Shown: one piece after another, positions 8,490 through 16,432 of the stretch
How positions within the stretch are numbered: the stretch's first letter is position 1
Layout of the letters: each line of letters begins with the position of its first letter
The notes under the pieces: model-generated
The model's input: only the letters and a program-made list of their open reading frames with translations
The model's database searches: none
What the model was told of the DNA's origin: nothing
Translations under genes and position numbers: made by a program
Assembly (NCBI GenBank): GCA_913064755.1
Contig: CAJYBQ010000007.1
Span: forward strand, 1-22,421
From: an uncultured Alphaproteobacteria bacterium
GTDB taxonomy: Bacteria > Pseudomonadota > Alphaproteobacteria > Minwuiales > Minwuiaceae
Length of the DNA stretch: 22,421 bases
Direction of reading: 5' to 3'

Positions 8490-9173
8490 ATGATGAAATT
8501 GCTTCGATCACAGGTTCTGCTGGCTTGCATTCTGGTTTGTCTTCTGGCCCCGTATTGTTCGATCGCAGGTGGTCGAGAATACGGCGCCACCTCCCGATGT
8601 GTGACGGCCAGCGAATTTTACGACGCCGGCAGGACGGACGGCATCGCCTGCGATCCGGGTCTGCAACTCGTCTTGCTACGAATTTCGAATTATCGTGAAG
8701 CCGTTTCTCGAACGAAACCAGCTGAAGACGGTCTGGATAGAAAAACACTGCTGGAAAAAATTCACCGGAGGCAATTTTTTCGTCAAATAGACGATGTTCT
8801 GTATCAATTTGACATAATACAATATTCGAATGCATTGAAGAGCCTCGATACTGCACTGAACATGCTGGATTCCGAATTTCACATCTGGTTGGTGAGAGAA
8901 AGGCGTGAGCTCTATCTCGTTTTCCTCTCGCGCATGATCGATGAACTGGAAGCAGGGTCTGCCAAGGATTTCGGCATCAGGCTCCATCTTCGCGAAACAA
9001 GGAAGAAAAGTATCTTCATGCAGCCAGTGACGGGAACCATATGGGATGAATTCAGTTCCGAAGAGATATTCTGCGCCGTGAAACATGACGATCTGATTTC
9101 ACCTTTCTTACTTGTGCAGAATTCCATGGTATTTCAGAAGTGCTTCAATGGCTCATCGCTTTCCGGCGAGTGA
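8490..9173 (+). CDS. Exported four-cysteine protein of unknown function (paralog B)
   Basis: Not recognised as a named family, but plainly a paralog of the protein encoded just upstream. The start is ATG 8490 or the adjacent ATG 8493; the only ribosome-site candidate (CAGGA at 8471) is distant, so initiation may be weak. The start is chosen because MMKLLRSQVLLACILVCLL begins a signal peptide, with probable cleavage near SIA/GG. The mature part aligns end to end with paralog A. It keeps the four cysteines (TSRC, GIAC, EIFC, FQKC), EFYDAGRTDGIAC, NMLDSE, RRELYLVF, FMQP, FCAVKHDDL and a final S-x-GE/S-RE tail. A cysteine at the signal-peptide end sits in APYC, which is not a good lipobox. The middle third is the least conserved. 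Low G+C as for paralog A. Confidence 0.78.
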   Translation: MMKLLRSQVLLACILVCLLAPYCSIAGGREYGATSRCVTASEFYDAGRTDGIACDPGLQLVLLRISNYREAVSRTKPAEDGLDRKTLLEKIHRRQFFRQIDDVLYQFDIIQYSNALKSLDTALNMLDSEFHIWLVRERRELYLVFLSRMIDELEAGSAKDFGIRLHLRETRKKSIFMQPVTGTIWDEFSSEEIFCAVKHDDLISPFLLVQNSMVFQKCFNGSSLSGE

Positions 9174-9374
9174 CAATCACATGGCACGTTGAGGGTGTCT
9201 TGCCGGATCATGATGACCTGATTTCCAGGGGTGGTTTGGGGTCCGAGGCTTTCCCGGCGCGGTTGGTGGTACGGACGGTATCGACCCCACGTACCGATCA
9301 CGGCAGGCGATGACATGCCTTCGACCTTGTCCGTCGCTGGCGCGTGCGGGGTGTCTGATATGCAATAAGCGACT

Positions 9375-9392
9375 GGTCAGGGCGATCTGACC
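9375..9392. promoter_or_regulatory. Inverted repeat upstream of matB, possible operator
   Basis: GGTCAG-GGCGAT-CTGACC, perfect 6-bp arms with a 6-base spacer, ends 35 bases before the matB start. Its ACTGGTC half resembles FadR/GntR-type half-sites but the spacing differs. No clear promoter was found beside it. Confidence 0.3.
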
Positions 9393-9427
9393 GAACAATG
9401 ATGCAGACTGCTTGCATGGAGACCAGC

Positions 9428-10981
9428 ATGACCTCGTTCGAGACCATTCACGATGCCTTCCGCGCCAGGGCACTGGCCGCGCCCGACAAGAACCTGGCGG
9501 AGCGTCCGGGGCGGGACACCGTCACCTTCGGCGCGGCGCTGAACCAGGTCGGGCGCCTGGCCGCGGTGCTTCGGGCGCGTGGGGTGGTGAAGGGCGATCG
9601 TGTCGCCGCGCAGGTCGACAAGAGTGTCGAGGCCCTGTTGCTCTATCTCGCCTGCCTGCAGGTGGGCGCGGTCTTCCTGCCGCTCAACACGGGCTATACC
9701 GACAGCGAGGTCGACTATTTCGTGCAGGATGCCGAGCCCCGGCTGTTCGTCTGCCCGCCCGGCGATCTGGAACAGTTGCGCGCCCGCTTGCCCGCCACCG
9801 CGACGGTGGAAAGCCTGGGCACCCGGTCGGACGGCACCATGCTGGATGCCGCGGCGGACCTGCCCGCGCTGGAAGCATCCGTCGCCGTCGATGCCGATGA
9901 CCTTGCCGCCATCCTCTATACCTCCGGCACGACGGGGCGACCCAAGGGCGCGATGCTGACGCATGGCAACCTGGCCAGCAATTGCGCGGCGCTGCTGGAT
10001 GCCTGGCAGTTCACCGGGGACGACCGGCTGATCCATGCCCTGCCGATCTTCCACACCCACGGGCTGTTCGTGGCCGGGAACATGAGCCTGGCCGCCGGGG
10101 CGACGATGATCTTCCTGGAGAAGTTCGACGCCGAGACCGTCATCGGGCTGTTTCCCGACGCCACGGTCCTGATGGGGGTGCCGACGTTCTACACCCGCCT
10201 GATCCAGTCCCCGAACCTGAACGAGACGACGGTGGCGCGGATGCGCCTGTTCATCTCCGGCTCCGCGCCGCTGCTGGCAGAGGTCCACGTGGCCTTCCGC
10301 ACCATGACCGGTCACGCGATCCTGGAGCGCTACGGCATGACCGAAACCGGCATGATCACGTCGAACCCGCTGGACGGGGAACGGCGCGCGGGCACGGTCG
10401 GTTTCGCGCTGCGCGACGTGCAGGTCCGCATCACGGACCGGGAATCCGGCGCGGTGCAGCCCCGGGGCGCGACCGGCGCCATCGAGGTCAAGGGCCCCAA
10501 TGTCTTCAAGGGCTACTGGCGCATGCCGGAGAAGACCGCGACGGAATTCACCGATGATGGCTACTTCGTCACCGGCGACCTGGGCCTGATCGACGACGAC
10601 GGTTACGTGAGCATCGTCGGGCGCGACAAGGACCTGGTGATCAGCGGCGGCTACAATGTCTATCCGAAGGAGATCGAGCTGCTGATCGACGACGTGCCCG
10701 GCGTGCTGGAATCCGCCGTTGTCGGTCTGCCGCACCCCGACTTCGGCGAAGCGGTCACGGCCATCGTTGTCCGCCAGCCCGGTGCGTCCGCCGACGAGGC
10801 CGCGATCATTGCCGCGATCTCCCCCGGCCTGGCCCGCTACAAGCAGCCGAAACGGGTGCTGTTCGCCGATGAACTGCCGCGCAATGTCATGGGCAAGGTG
10901 CAGAAGAACGTCCTGCGGGACACGCATGCGACGCTCTACAGCGAACCGAAGGGTGCTACTGGAAACGGGGGAAGGGAATGA
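9428..10981 (+). CDS. matB: Malonyl-CoA synthetase (malonate-CoA ligase)
   Basis: Acyl-adenylate-forming enzyme that activates malonate to malonyl-CoA with ATP. Residues 164-174 (YTSGTTGRPKG) are the phosphate-binding loop, YGMTET (302-307) is motif A5, GDLGLIDDDGYVSIVGRDKD is the hinge region, and Lys490 in PRNVMGKVQKN is the adenylation lysine. The N-terminal block VDKSVEALLLYLACLQVGAV is characteristic of MatB among acyl-CoA synthetases. ATG 9428 is preferred (GGAG six bases upstream); in-frame ATGs at 9398, 9401 and 9416 would only add up to ten unsupported residues. Length is 517 residues, slightly over the usual 500 or so. It is translationally coupled (ATGA) to an amidase. No malonyl-CoA decarboxylase is nearby, so the product may go to fatty acid synthesis. 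Substrate specificity is inferred. Confidence 0.88.
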   Translation: MTSFETIHDAFRARALAAPDKNLAERPGRDTVTFGAALNQVGRLAAVLRARGVVKGDRVAAQVDKSVEALLLYLACLQVGAVFLPLNTGYTDSEVDYFVQDAEPRLFVCPPGDLEQLRARLPATATVESLGTRSDGTMLDAAADLPALEASVAVDADDLAAILYTSGTTGRPKGAMLTHGNLASNCAALLDAWQFTGDDRLIHALPIFHTHGLFVAGNMSLAAGATMIFLEKFDAETVIGLFPDATVLMGVPTFYTRLIQSPNLNETTVARMRLFISGSAPLLAEVHVAFRTMTGHAILERYGMTETGMITSNPLDGERRAGTVGFALRDVQVRITDRESGAVQPRGATGAIEVKGPNVFKGYWRMPEKTATEFTDDGYFVTGDLGLIDDDGYVSIVGRDKDLVISGGYNVYPKEIELLIDDVPGVLESAVVGLPHPDFGEAVTAIVVRQPGASADEAAIIAAISPGLARYKQPKRVLFADELPRNVMGKVQKNVLRDTHATLYSEPKGATGNGGRE

Positions 10982-12432
10982 CCGCAACTGCCGATGCCGA
11001 GGCGGGCTTTCTGAAGACCGACGCGACGGAGCTTTCGCGGATGATCGCCGCGCGGGAGGTTTCCTGCGTCGAGGTCATGACCGCCTGCCTGGCCCGCATC
11101 GACCGCCTGAACCCGACCTACAATGCCGTCGTGTCACTCAGGGATCGCGACGACCTGCTGGCCGACGCGCGGACGGCGGACCGGGAACTTGCCGCAGGCC
11201 GGTACCGGGGCTGGATGCACGGGTTCCCGCTTGCCGTGAAGGATCTCGCCGCCACGGCCGGGATCCGCACGACCTTCGGTTCCCCCCTGTTCGCCGACAA
11301 CGTGCCGGATGCGGATTGCCTGATGGTGGCGCGGATGCGCGCGGCCGGAGCCATCGTGATGGGGAAGACCAACACGCCGGAACTCGGCCTCGGCTCCCAC
11401 ACCTACAACCCGGTGCACGGGATCACCCGCAACGCCTGGAACCCGGCCCTGTCGGCGGGCGGGTCCAGCGGCGGTGCCGCCGTTTCCATCGCGCTCGGCA
11501 TGCAGCCGGTGGCGGATGGCAGTGACATGATGGGGTCGCTGCGCAATCCCGGTGCCTATGCCAATGTCCTGGGCCTGCGGCCCTCTTTCGGGCGGGTGCC
11601 GAACGGGCCGAAACCGGAGACCTTCGTGCATCAGCTGGCGACCGATGGCCCGATGGCCCGCAGCGTGCGCGACCTGGCGCACCTGCTGGACATCCAGGCC
11701 GGACATGACCCGGTGGCCCCGCTGTCGCTCGAGGCCCCGGCCAGTCCGTTCGCGGCCACCCTGGACGGTGACGCAACCGGGCAGCGCATTGGCTGGATCG
11801 GCGACTGGAACGGCTATTACGCGCTGGAAGACGGCATCCTGGACCTCTGCAACGCGGCCCTGGCCGAGATGGAGTCGATGGGCGCGATTGTCGAACCGCT
11901 GGTCCCGGACTTCGCGCCGGAACGGATCTGGTCATCCTGGGTGGCCCTGCGTCACTGGTCGGTCTCGGGCAATTACGCCGCCTACCATGCAGACCCCGCG
12001 ACGCGCGACCTGCTGAAACCGGAGCTGGTCTGGGAGATCGAGCATGGCCTGGCCCTGTCCGCGATGCAGGTGCATGAAGCCAGCGTGACCCGCAGCGACT
12101 GGTTCCAGTGCAGTGCCCGCCTGTTCGAAGACGTGGACTTCATTGCCATGCCGACCGCACAGGTCTTCCCCTTCGATGCCGAACTGGACTGGCCGAAGCA
12201 GATCCGGGGCCGCAGCATGGACACCTATCACCGCTGGATGGAGATCGTCATTCCGGCATCGATGAACGGGTGTCCGGCCATCAACCTGCCGGTCGGCTTC
12301 GACCTGGCAGGGCGCCCCATGGGTATCCAGGTCATCGGCCGGCCACGTGGCGAGCGCGAACTGCTGCGGTTCGCCCGCTGCTACGAGCAGGCGACCGACT
12401 GGCTCTCGATGGCTCCGGACGTCGTCGGATAG
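10978..12432 (+). CDS. Amidase-signature family hydrolase (possible malonamidase)
   Basis: Hydrolyses an amide to acid plus ammonia. The Ser-cisSer-Lys triad is visible: Lys88 (GFPLAVKDL), cis-Ser163 (AGGSSGG) and nucleophile Ser187 (GSDMMGSLRNPG). The 24-residue spacing between the serines equals that in malonamidase E2 (Ser131/Ser155). Length is 484 residues, longer than malonamidase E2 (about 414). The normally GTDxGGSIR stretch reads GSDMMGSLR. The ATG overlaps the matB stop, with GGGGGAAGGGA just upstream, so the two are co-translated. This coupling suggests a substrate yielding malonate, such as malonamate. That is inference; GatA is unlikely without gatB/gatC. It is convergent with marC across a 27-base gap. 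Confidence 0.85.
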   Translation: MTATADAEAGFLKTDATELSRMIAAREVSCVEVMTACLARIDRLNPTYNAVVSLRDRDDLLADARTADRELAAGRYRGWMHGFPLAVKDLAATAGIRTTFGSPLFADNVPDADCLMVARMRAAGAIVMGKTNTPELGLGSHTYNPVHGITRNAWNPALSAGGSSGGAAVSIALGMQPVADGSDMMGSLRNPGAYANVLGLRPSFGRVPNGPKPETFVHQLATDGPMARSVRDLAHLLDIQAGHDPVAPLSLEAPASPFAATLDGDATGQRIGWIGDWNGYYALEDGILDLCNAALAEMESMGAIVEPLVPDFAPERIWSSWVALRHWSVSGNYAAYHADPATRDLLKPELVWEIEHGLALSAMQVHEASVTRSDWFQCSARLFEDVDFIAMPTAQVFPFDAELDWPKQIRGRSMDTYHRWMEIVIPASMNGCPAINLPVGFDLAGRPMGIQVIGRPRGERELLRFARCYEQATDWLSMAPDVVG

Positions 12433-12459
12433 GCTGAGGAACGCTCCGTCGGGTGCGGC

Positions 12460-13077
12460 TCAGGGACCCCAGAGCGAGCCGTAGGATTTCAATCCCTCGA
12501 GCGTGTTGGACACGGCAACGGCGGAAAGGATCAGCCCCATGACGCGGCTGACAACGCTGGCACCGCCCTTGCCGATGACGCGGTTGATCACGCCCGCCGC
12601 CAGCATCAGGACGTAGACGATCAGCAGCACCGCCAGCATCACGCCCGCGGTCTGCACCTGTTCCCAGATGCTGACCCGCATGTTCTCCGTCAGCAGCACC
12701 GCCGCCAGCATGGCACCGGGACCGGCGATGGACGGCACCGCCAGCGGGAAGATCGCGGTCTCGCTGTGATCGCTCGCCATGCGGACTTCCTCGTCCGGCT
12801 TGCTTTCGCCGAAGATCATCGACAGGGCGAACAGGAACAGCACGATGCCGCCCGCGATCTGGAATGCCGACAGCGGGATGGAGAGCGCGTTGAGGATCAG
12901 TTCCCCGGCCGCGATGAAGAAGACCAGTATCCCGGCGGCGACGATCGTCGCCAGCAGGGCGATACGTCGCCGGGTTGCCGCGTCATAGCCGGTGGTCACG
13001 GCGATGAAGACCGGCACCGTGCCGATCGGGTCGATCACGGCGAAGAAGACGATGAACGTGGCGACAATATCAATCAT
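12460..13077 (-). CDS. MarC family integral membrane protein
   Basis: Inner-membrane protein of the MarC/UPF0056 family; 205 residues with about six hydrophobic segments. FFAVIDPIGTVPVFIAVT near the N-terminus and FPLAVPSIAGPGAMLAAVLL in the middle are the family's conserved re-entrant-like blocks. Molecular function is unknown; the name comes from a locus once linked to antibiotic resistance, a link later not upheld. It lies 44 bases downstream of fabI on the same strand and is probably transcribed with fabA-fabB-fabI. The ribosome site is weak (GGAG twelve bases before ATG). Confidence 0.9.
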   Translation of the reverse strand: MIDIVATFIVFFAVIDPIGTVPVFIAVTTGYDAATRRRIALLATIVAAGILVFFIAAGELILNALSIPLSAFQIAGGIVLFLFALSMIFGESKPDEEVRMASDHSETAIFPLAVPSIAGPGAMLAAVLLTENMRVSIWEQVQTAGVMLAVLLIVYVLMLAAGVINRVIGKGGASVVSRVMGLILSAVAVSNTLEGLKSYGSLWGP

Positions 13078-13121
13078 TCCGGGTCGATCACTCCGGTTTG
13101 CCCAGCCGCCCCGGTCGCGGG

Positions 13122-13925
13122 TCAGTCCGGGTCGTTTATCCGGTGCGGATTGACCATGCCCATGATGTTGAAGCCGCTGTCCACGTGATGGACCTCGCCG
13201 GTAACACCCGCCGAAAGGTCGGACAGGAAATAGACCCCGGCACCGCCGACGTCTTCCTGGGTGATCGCGCGCTGCAGGGGGGCATGGTCACGGGTCCAGC
13301 CGAAGACGTAGCGCGCATCGCCGACCGCGGCCCCGGAAACGGTGCGCATCGGCCCGGCGGAGATGGCGTTGGCGCGGATGTTGTTCGCGCCGAGATCGAC
13401 GGAAATGTACCGCACGCTCGCCTCCAGCGCCGCCTTGGCCACACCCATGACGTTGTAGCTGGGCATCCAGCGTTCCGACCCCGCGAAGGACAGCGTCAGC
13501 AGGCTGCCGCCATCCGTCATCAGCGGCGCGGCCAGGCGCGCCGTCTCCGTGAAGGAATAACAGCTGATGGCCATGGTATTGCTGAAGTTGGCGGCGGTGG
13601 TATCGACGTAGCGGCCCTTCAACTCGTTCTTGTCGGAATAGGCCACCGCGTGCAGAACGAAATCCAGCTTGCCCCAGGTCTGCGCCACCTTGTCGAAGAC
13701 CCGTTCCAGGTCGCCCGGCCTGGCGACGTCGCAATTCTCCAGGAAGGCGCCATCGACCTGTTCGGCCAGTGGTTTGACGCGCTTGAGAAAGGCGTCGCCC
13801 TGGTAGGTGAAACCCAGTTCCGCGCCCGCGGCATGTGCCGCCTTGGCAATGGCCCAGGCAATCGAATGGTCGTTCGCCACGCCCATGATCAGGCCGCGGC
13901 GGCCCTGAAGCAGCTTGTCAGCCAT
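13122..13925 (-). CDS. fabI: Enoyl-[acyl-carrier-protein] reductase (NADH)
   Basis: Catalyses the last reduction of each fatty acid elongation cycle; short-chain dehydrogenase fold, 267 residues. The nucleotide-binding segment GLIMGVANDHSIAWAIAK is at 11-28. Catalytic Tyr157 and Lys164 lie in SYNVMGVAKAALEASVRY, and SAGPMRT is at 189-195. Two positions differ from E. coli FabI: the outer tyrosine (Tyr146 there) is Phe147 here (LTLSFAGSERWMP), and Gly93 is Ala95 (LHAVAYSDKNEL). The catalytic tyrosine is kept, so the enzyme should be active. Changes at Gly93 alter triclosan or diazaborine binding in E. coli. It starts three bases after the fabB stop. Confidence 0.95.
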   Translation of the reverse strand: MADKLLQGRRGLIMGVANDHSIAWAIAKAAHAAGAELGFTYQGDAFLKRVKPLAEQVDGAFLENCDVARPGDLERVFDKVAQTWGKLDFVLHAVAYSDKNELKGRYVDTTAANFSNTMAISCYSFTETARLAAPLMTDGGSLLTLSFAGSERWMPSYNVMGVAKAALEASVRYISVDLGANNIRANAISAGPMRTVSGAAVGDARYVFGWTRDHAPLQRAITQEDVGGAGVYFLSDLSAGVTGEVHHVDSGFNIMGMVNPHRINDPD

Positions 13926-13928
13926 GTG

Positions 13929-15155
13929 TCAGCCCTCGAACCGCTTGAACACCAGGCTGGCGTTGGTCCCACCGAACCCGAAGCTGTTCGACATGACGCA
14001 GTTCAGGCCGGCATTGTCGATGCGTTCCCGCACCAGGGGATAGTCGCCCGCGCCCTCGTCCAGGTTGAAGATGTTCGCGGACTTGGCGAGGAAATCGTGA
14101 CGCAGCATCAACAGCGAATAGATCGCTTCCTGCACGCCGGCCGCGCCCTGGCTGTGGCCGGTCAGGCTCTTGGTGGCGCTGACGTAAGGCAGGTAGTCGG
14201 TGTCGGCGAAGGACCGGCGGATGGCATCCAGTTCGACCATGTCGCCAACCGGCGTGGAGGTGCCATGCGCGTTGATGTAGTCGATCTTCGTGTCGCCGAT
14301 CGTGGAACGCGCCAGGTTCATGCAGCGTTCGGCGCCCTCGCCGGACGGGGCCACCATGTCGACACCGTCGGAGGTGGCGCCGTAGCCGATGATCTCCGCG
14401 TGGATCGTGGCACCACGGGCCCTGGCATGCTCCAGTTCCTCGAGCACCAGGATACCGCCGCCACCCGAGATGACGAAGCCGTCGCGGTCCTTGTCATAGG
14501 CGCGGCTGGCTTCCGTCGGGCGGTCGTTGAACTTGCTGGACATGGCACCCATGGCGTCGAACAGCATCGACAGGGTCCAGTGCAGTTCCTCGCCACCACC
14601 GGCAAACATGATGTCCTGCTTGCCCATCTGGATGCTTTCCATGGCATTGCCGATGCAATGCGCGCTGGTGGAGCAGGCCGAGGAGATGGAATAGCTCATC
14701 CCCTTGATCTTCATCGCCGTCGAGAGATTGGCCGAATTGGTCGACGACATGCAGCGCGGCACCATGTAGGGACCCATGCGCTTGACGCCCTTCTCGCGGG
14801 CGATGTCGGCGGCCTGGACCTGGTTCGACGTGGACGGCCCGCCGGATCCCGCGATCAGCCCGGTGCGCGGGTTGGAGACGTCGTCATCCTCCAGCCCCGC
14901 GTCGAGGATCGCCTGCTTCAGGGCTATGTAGTTGTAGGCGGCGCCGCCACCCATGAAACGCAGCACCCGGCGATCGATATGATCGGCGGGGTCGAGCTTG
15001 ATGGAGCCGTGGATCTGGCTCCGCATGCCGATCTCGGCGTATTCCGGTGCAAACTCGATACCCGAGCGCGCGGCCTTAAGGGATTCGGTGACTTCATCCG
15101 CGTTGTTCCCGATGGAGGAGACAACGCCAAGCCCTGTGACAACAACTCGTTTCAC
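13929..15155 (-). CDS. fabB: Beta-ketoacyl-ACP synthase I
   Basis: Condensing enzyme that elongates acyl-ACP with malonyl-ACP; the FabB type is needed to extend the cis-3-decenoyl product of FabA. The thiolase fold carries the catalytic triad Cys161 (SSACSTSAHCIG), His297 (NAHGTSTPVGD) and His334 (KSLTGHSQGAAG). The glycine-rich C-terminus SNSFGFGGTNASLVF is intact. Length is 408 residues, normal. It lies 17 bases after fabA and 3 bases before fabI. FabB rather than FabF is supported by the fabA pairing and by the SLTGHSQGAAG and SSACSTSAHC variants. Confidence 0.95.
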   Translation of the reverse strand: MKRVVVTGLGVVSSIGNNADEVTESLKAARSGIEFAPEYAEIGMRSQIHGSIKLDPADHIDRRVLRFMGGGAAYNYIALKQAILDAGLEDDDVSNPRTGLIAGSGGPSTSNQVQAADIAREKGVKRMGPYMVPRCMSSTNSANLSTAMKIKGMSYSISSACSTSAHCIGNAMESIQMGKQDIMFAGGGEELHWTLSMLFDAMGAMSSKFNDRPTEASRAYDKDRDGFVISGGGGILVLEELEHARARGATIHAEIIGYGATSDGVDMVAPSGEGAERCMNLARSTIGDTKIDYINAHGTSTPVGDMVELDAIRRSFADTDYLPYVSATKSLTGHSQGAAGVQEAIYSLLMLRHDFLAKSANIFNLDEGAGDYPLVRERIDNAGLNCVMSNSFGFGGTNASLVFKRFEG

Positions 15156-15172
15156 GAATAACCCTCGATTCT

Positions 15173-15682
15173 TCAGGTGGTGGTGAAGAGGCCGACACGC
15201 ATGTCCTTGGCCGTATAGATCTCCTCGCCGTCGGCCTTCACGACGCCGTCCGCGATGCCCAGCACCAACCGGCGCGCTATCGTGCGCTTGATGGATAGAT
15301 GATAGGTAACCATCTTCACGCTTTCCAGTACCTGGCCGCCGAATTTCACTTCACCAACACCCAGCGCACGGCCCTTGCCCGGCAGGCCGAGCCAGCCGAG
15401 ATAGAAGCCCACGGCCTGCCACATGGCATCGAGGCCGAGGCAGCCGGGCATGACCGGGTCGGTTTCGAAATGGCACTTGAAGAACCAGAGATCGGGATTG
15501 ACGTCGAGTTCGGCGATGATCTCGCCCTTGCCGTAGGTGCCGCCCTCGTCACTGATCCGGGTGATGCGATCGAACATCAGCATGGGTGGCAGGGGCAGGC
15601 GCGCATTGCCCGGGCCAAACAGTTCACCGTGGCCGCATTGCAGCAATTCTTCGTAGGAAAAGCTCGTCTTCCGATCCGTCAA
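15173..15682 (-). CDS. fabA: 3-hydroxydecanoyl-ACP dehydratase/isomerase
   Basis: Dehydrates 3-hydroxydecanoyl-ACP and isomerises trans-2- to cis-3-decenoyl-ACP, the branch point for unsaturated fatty acids without oxygen. It is a single hot-dog domain of 169 residues. The catalytic pair is His71 in FFKCHFETDPVMPG and Asp85 in CLGLDAMWQA, matching His70/Asp84 of E. coli. It is the first gene of the fabA-fabB-fabI(-marC) operon, divergent from irr across about 217 bases, an arrangement common in Alphaproteobacteria. A candidate promoter is given separately. Confidence 0.96.
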   Translation of the reverse strand: MTDRKTSFSYEELLQCGHGELFGPGNARLPLPPMLMFDRITRISDEGGTYGKGEIIAELDVNPDLWFFKCHFETDPVMPGCLGLDAMWQAVGFYLGWLGLPGKGRALGVGEVKFGGQVLESVKMVTYHLSIKRTIARRLVLGIADGVVKADGEEIYTAKDMRVGLFTTT

Positions 15683-15757
15683 GGCGTGACCCCGCTGTGT
15701 TTGCCCAACTGGTCGGCACGTTGCGCCGCCGGGCTTTCATGCTGATTTCCGTGCCGG

Positions 15758-15786
15758 ACTATAGCGTTATGGCACGTCGGACAAAA
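15758..15786 (-). promoter_or_regulatory. Candidate sigma70 promoter of the fab operon
   Basis: On the minus strand TTTTGT (15781-15786) and TATAGT (15758-15763) are separated by 17 bases; an alternative -35 is TTGTCC at 15779-15784 with 15 bases. Transcription would start near 15751, leaving a leader of about 70 bases before fabA. The -35 is weak; no FabR- or FadR-like site was recognised. Confidence 0.45.
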
Positions 15787-15899
15787 CCCGCAATTCAGCG
15801 CTGCAAACACGCGCTGCGAAAGGGATTGCGCGGGGTGCGATGCGGTGGATGCCGTGCCGGGGGCTTCTCCTGCGGCAAAGGTGTACCTATATTGGCGGC

Positions 15900-16313
15900 A
15901 TGAGCACCCCGGCTGAACAGACCATTTCGGACAAACTCAGGTCCGCAGGACTGCGCCCGACGCGTCAGCGCGTGGCGCTGGCCGACCTGTTGCTGTCCGC
16001 GGGACCGCGCCATCTCACGGCGGAAATGCTGTATGACGAGGTGCGGAAGGCAGGCGTCACCGTCTCCCTGGCCACCGTCTACAATTGCCTGCACCAGTTC
16101 ACCCAGGCGGGCATGGTGCGCGAAGTCGTGGTGGACCCCGGCCGGTCCTATTTCGATACCAACGTGTCCGAACACCACCATTTCTACCACGAAGGTACCG
16201 GCAAGCTGACGGACATCCCGGGGGCGAGCATTCCGCTTGGCACCCTGCCGGCGGCCCCCGACGGCATGGTCATCGACCGTGCCGAGGTCATCATCCGGTT
16301 GCGTGACGCCTGA
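15900..16313 (+). CDS. irr: Fur-family transcriptional regulator, Irr type
   Basis: DNA-binding regulator that, in Alphaproteobacteria, senses heme and iron status and acts mainly when iron is low. It has 137 residues from ATG 15900. The winged helix covers roughly residues 10-80, with LRPTRQRVALADLLL and the recognition-helix block VSLATVYNCLHQFTQAGMV. The triple histidine EHHHFYHE (91-98) is the Irr heme/metal site. The Cys-Pro heme regulatory motif of Bradyrhizobium Irr is absent, and no CxxC zinc pairs of true Fur are present. Earlier in-frame ATGs (15840, 15849) give no family-like sequence. No good ribosome site precedes 15900; TATATT at 15888-15893 could place the mRNA start at or beside the ATG. 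It is divergent from fabA and upstream of a rubrerythrin operon with an Irr-box-like site. Confidence 0.92.
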   Translation: MSTPAEQTISDKLRSAGLRPTRQRVALADLLLSAGPRHLTAEMLYDEVRKAGVTVSLATVYNCLHQFTQAGMVREVVVDPGRSYFDTNVSEHHHFYHEGTGKLTDIPGASIPLGTLPAAPDGMVIDRAEVIIRLRDA

Positions 16314-16412
16314 CGATTCGGGCCGCGCCCCTGCGTCCTGACCTTTGCCCGACGACTACCTGTCGATGCCATTCTCTCGACGGTCGGCAGCCCGGGTAGC
16401 GAAAATTCCGTC

Positions 16413-16429
16413 TTTGGAATAATTCCAAA
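16413..16429. promoter_or_regulatory. Irr-box-like (iron control element) palindrome
   Basis: TTTGGAAT-A-ATTCCAAA is a perfect 17-bp palindrome. Read as TTTGGAA-N3-TTCCAAA it differs from the published alphaproteobacterial iron control element, TTTAGAA-N3-TTCTAAA, by one symmetric base per half. It ends three bases upstream of the -35 of the rubrerythrin promoter and lies about 100 bases past the irr stop. Confidence 0.7.
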
Positions 16430-16432
16430 CTA

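Noticed and set aside
8490..8580. Lipoprotein signal on paralog B
   Set aside because: The cysteine near the end of the hydrophobic stretch sits in APYC, which does not fit a lipobox; paralog A has no equivalent, so signal peptidase I cleavage is more likely.
9134..9316. 60-codon minus-strand frame between paralog B and matB
   Set aside because: It starts without a ribosome site, overlaps the end of paralog B, and resembles no known transposase or small protein.
12428..12472. CTGAG/CTCAG pairing between amidase and marC as a bidirectional terminator
   Set aside because: Only 5 bp with a long loop and no T tract.
13098..15161. Long plus-strand open frame (687 codons) opposite fabI and fabB
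   Set aside because: It is the antisense of two clear housekeeping genes, has no recognisable protein motif, and long antisense frames are expected at this G+C content.
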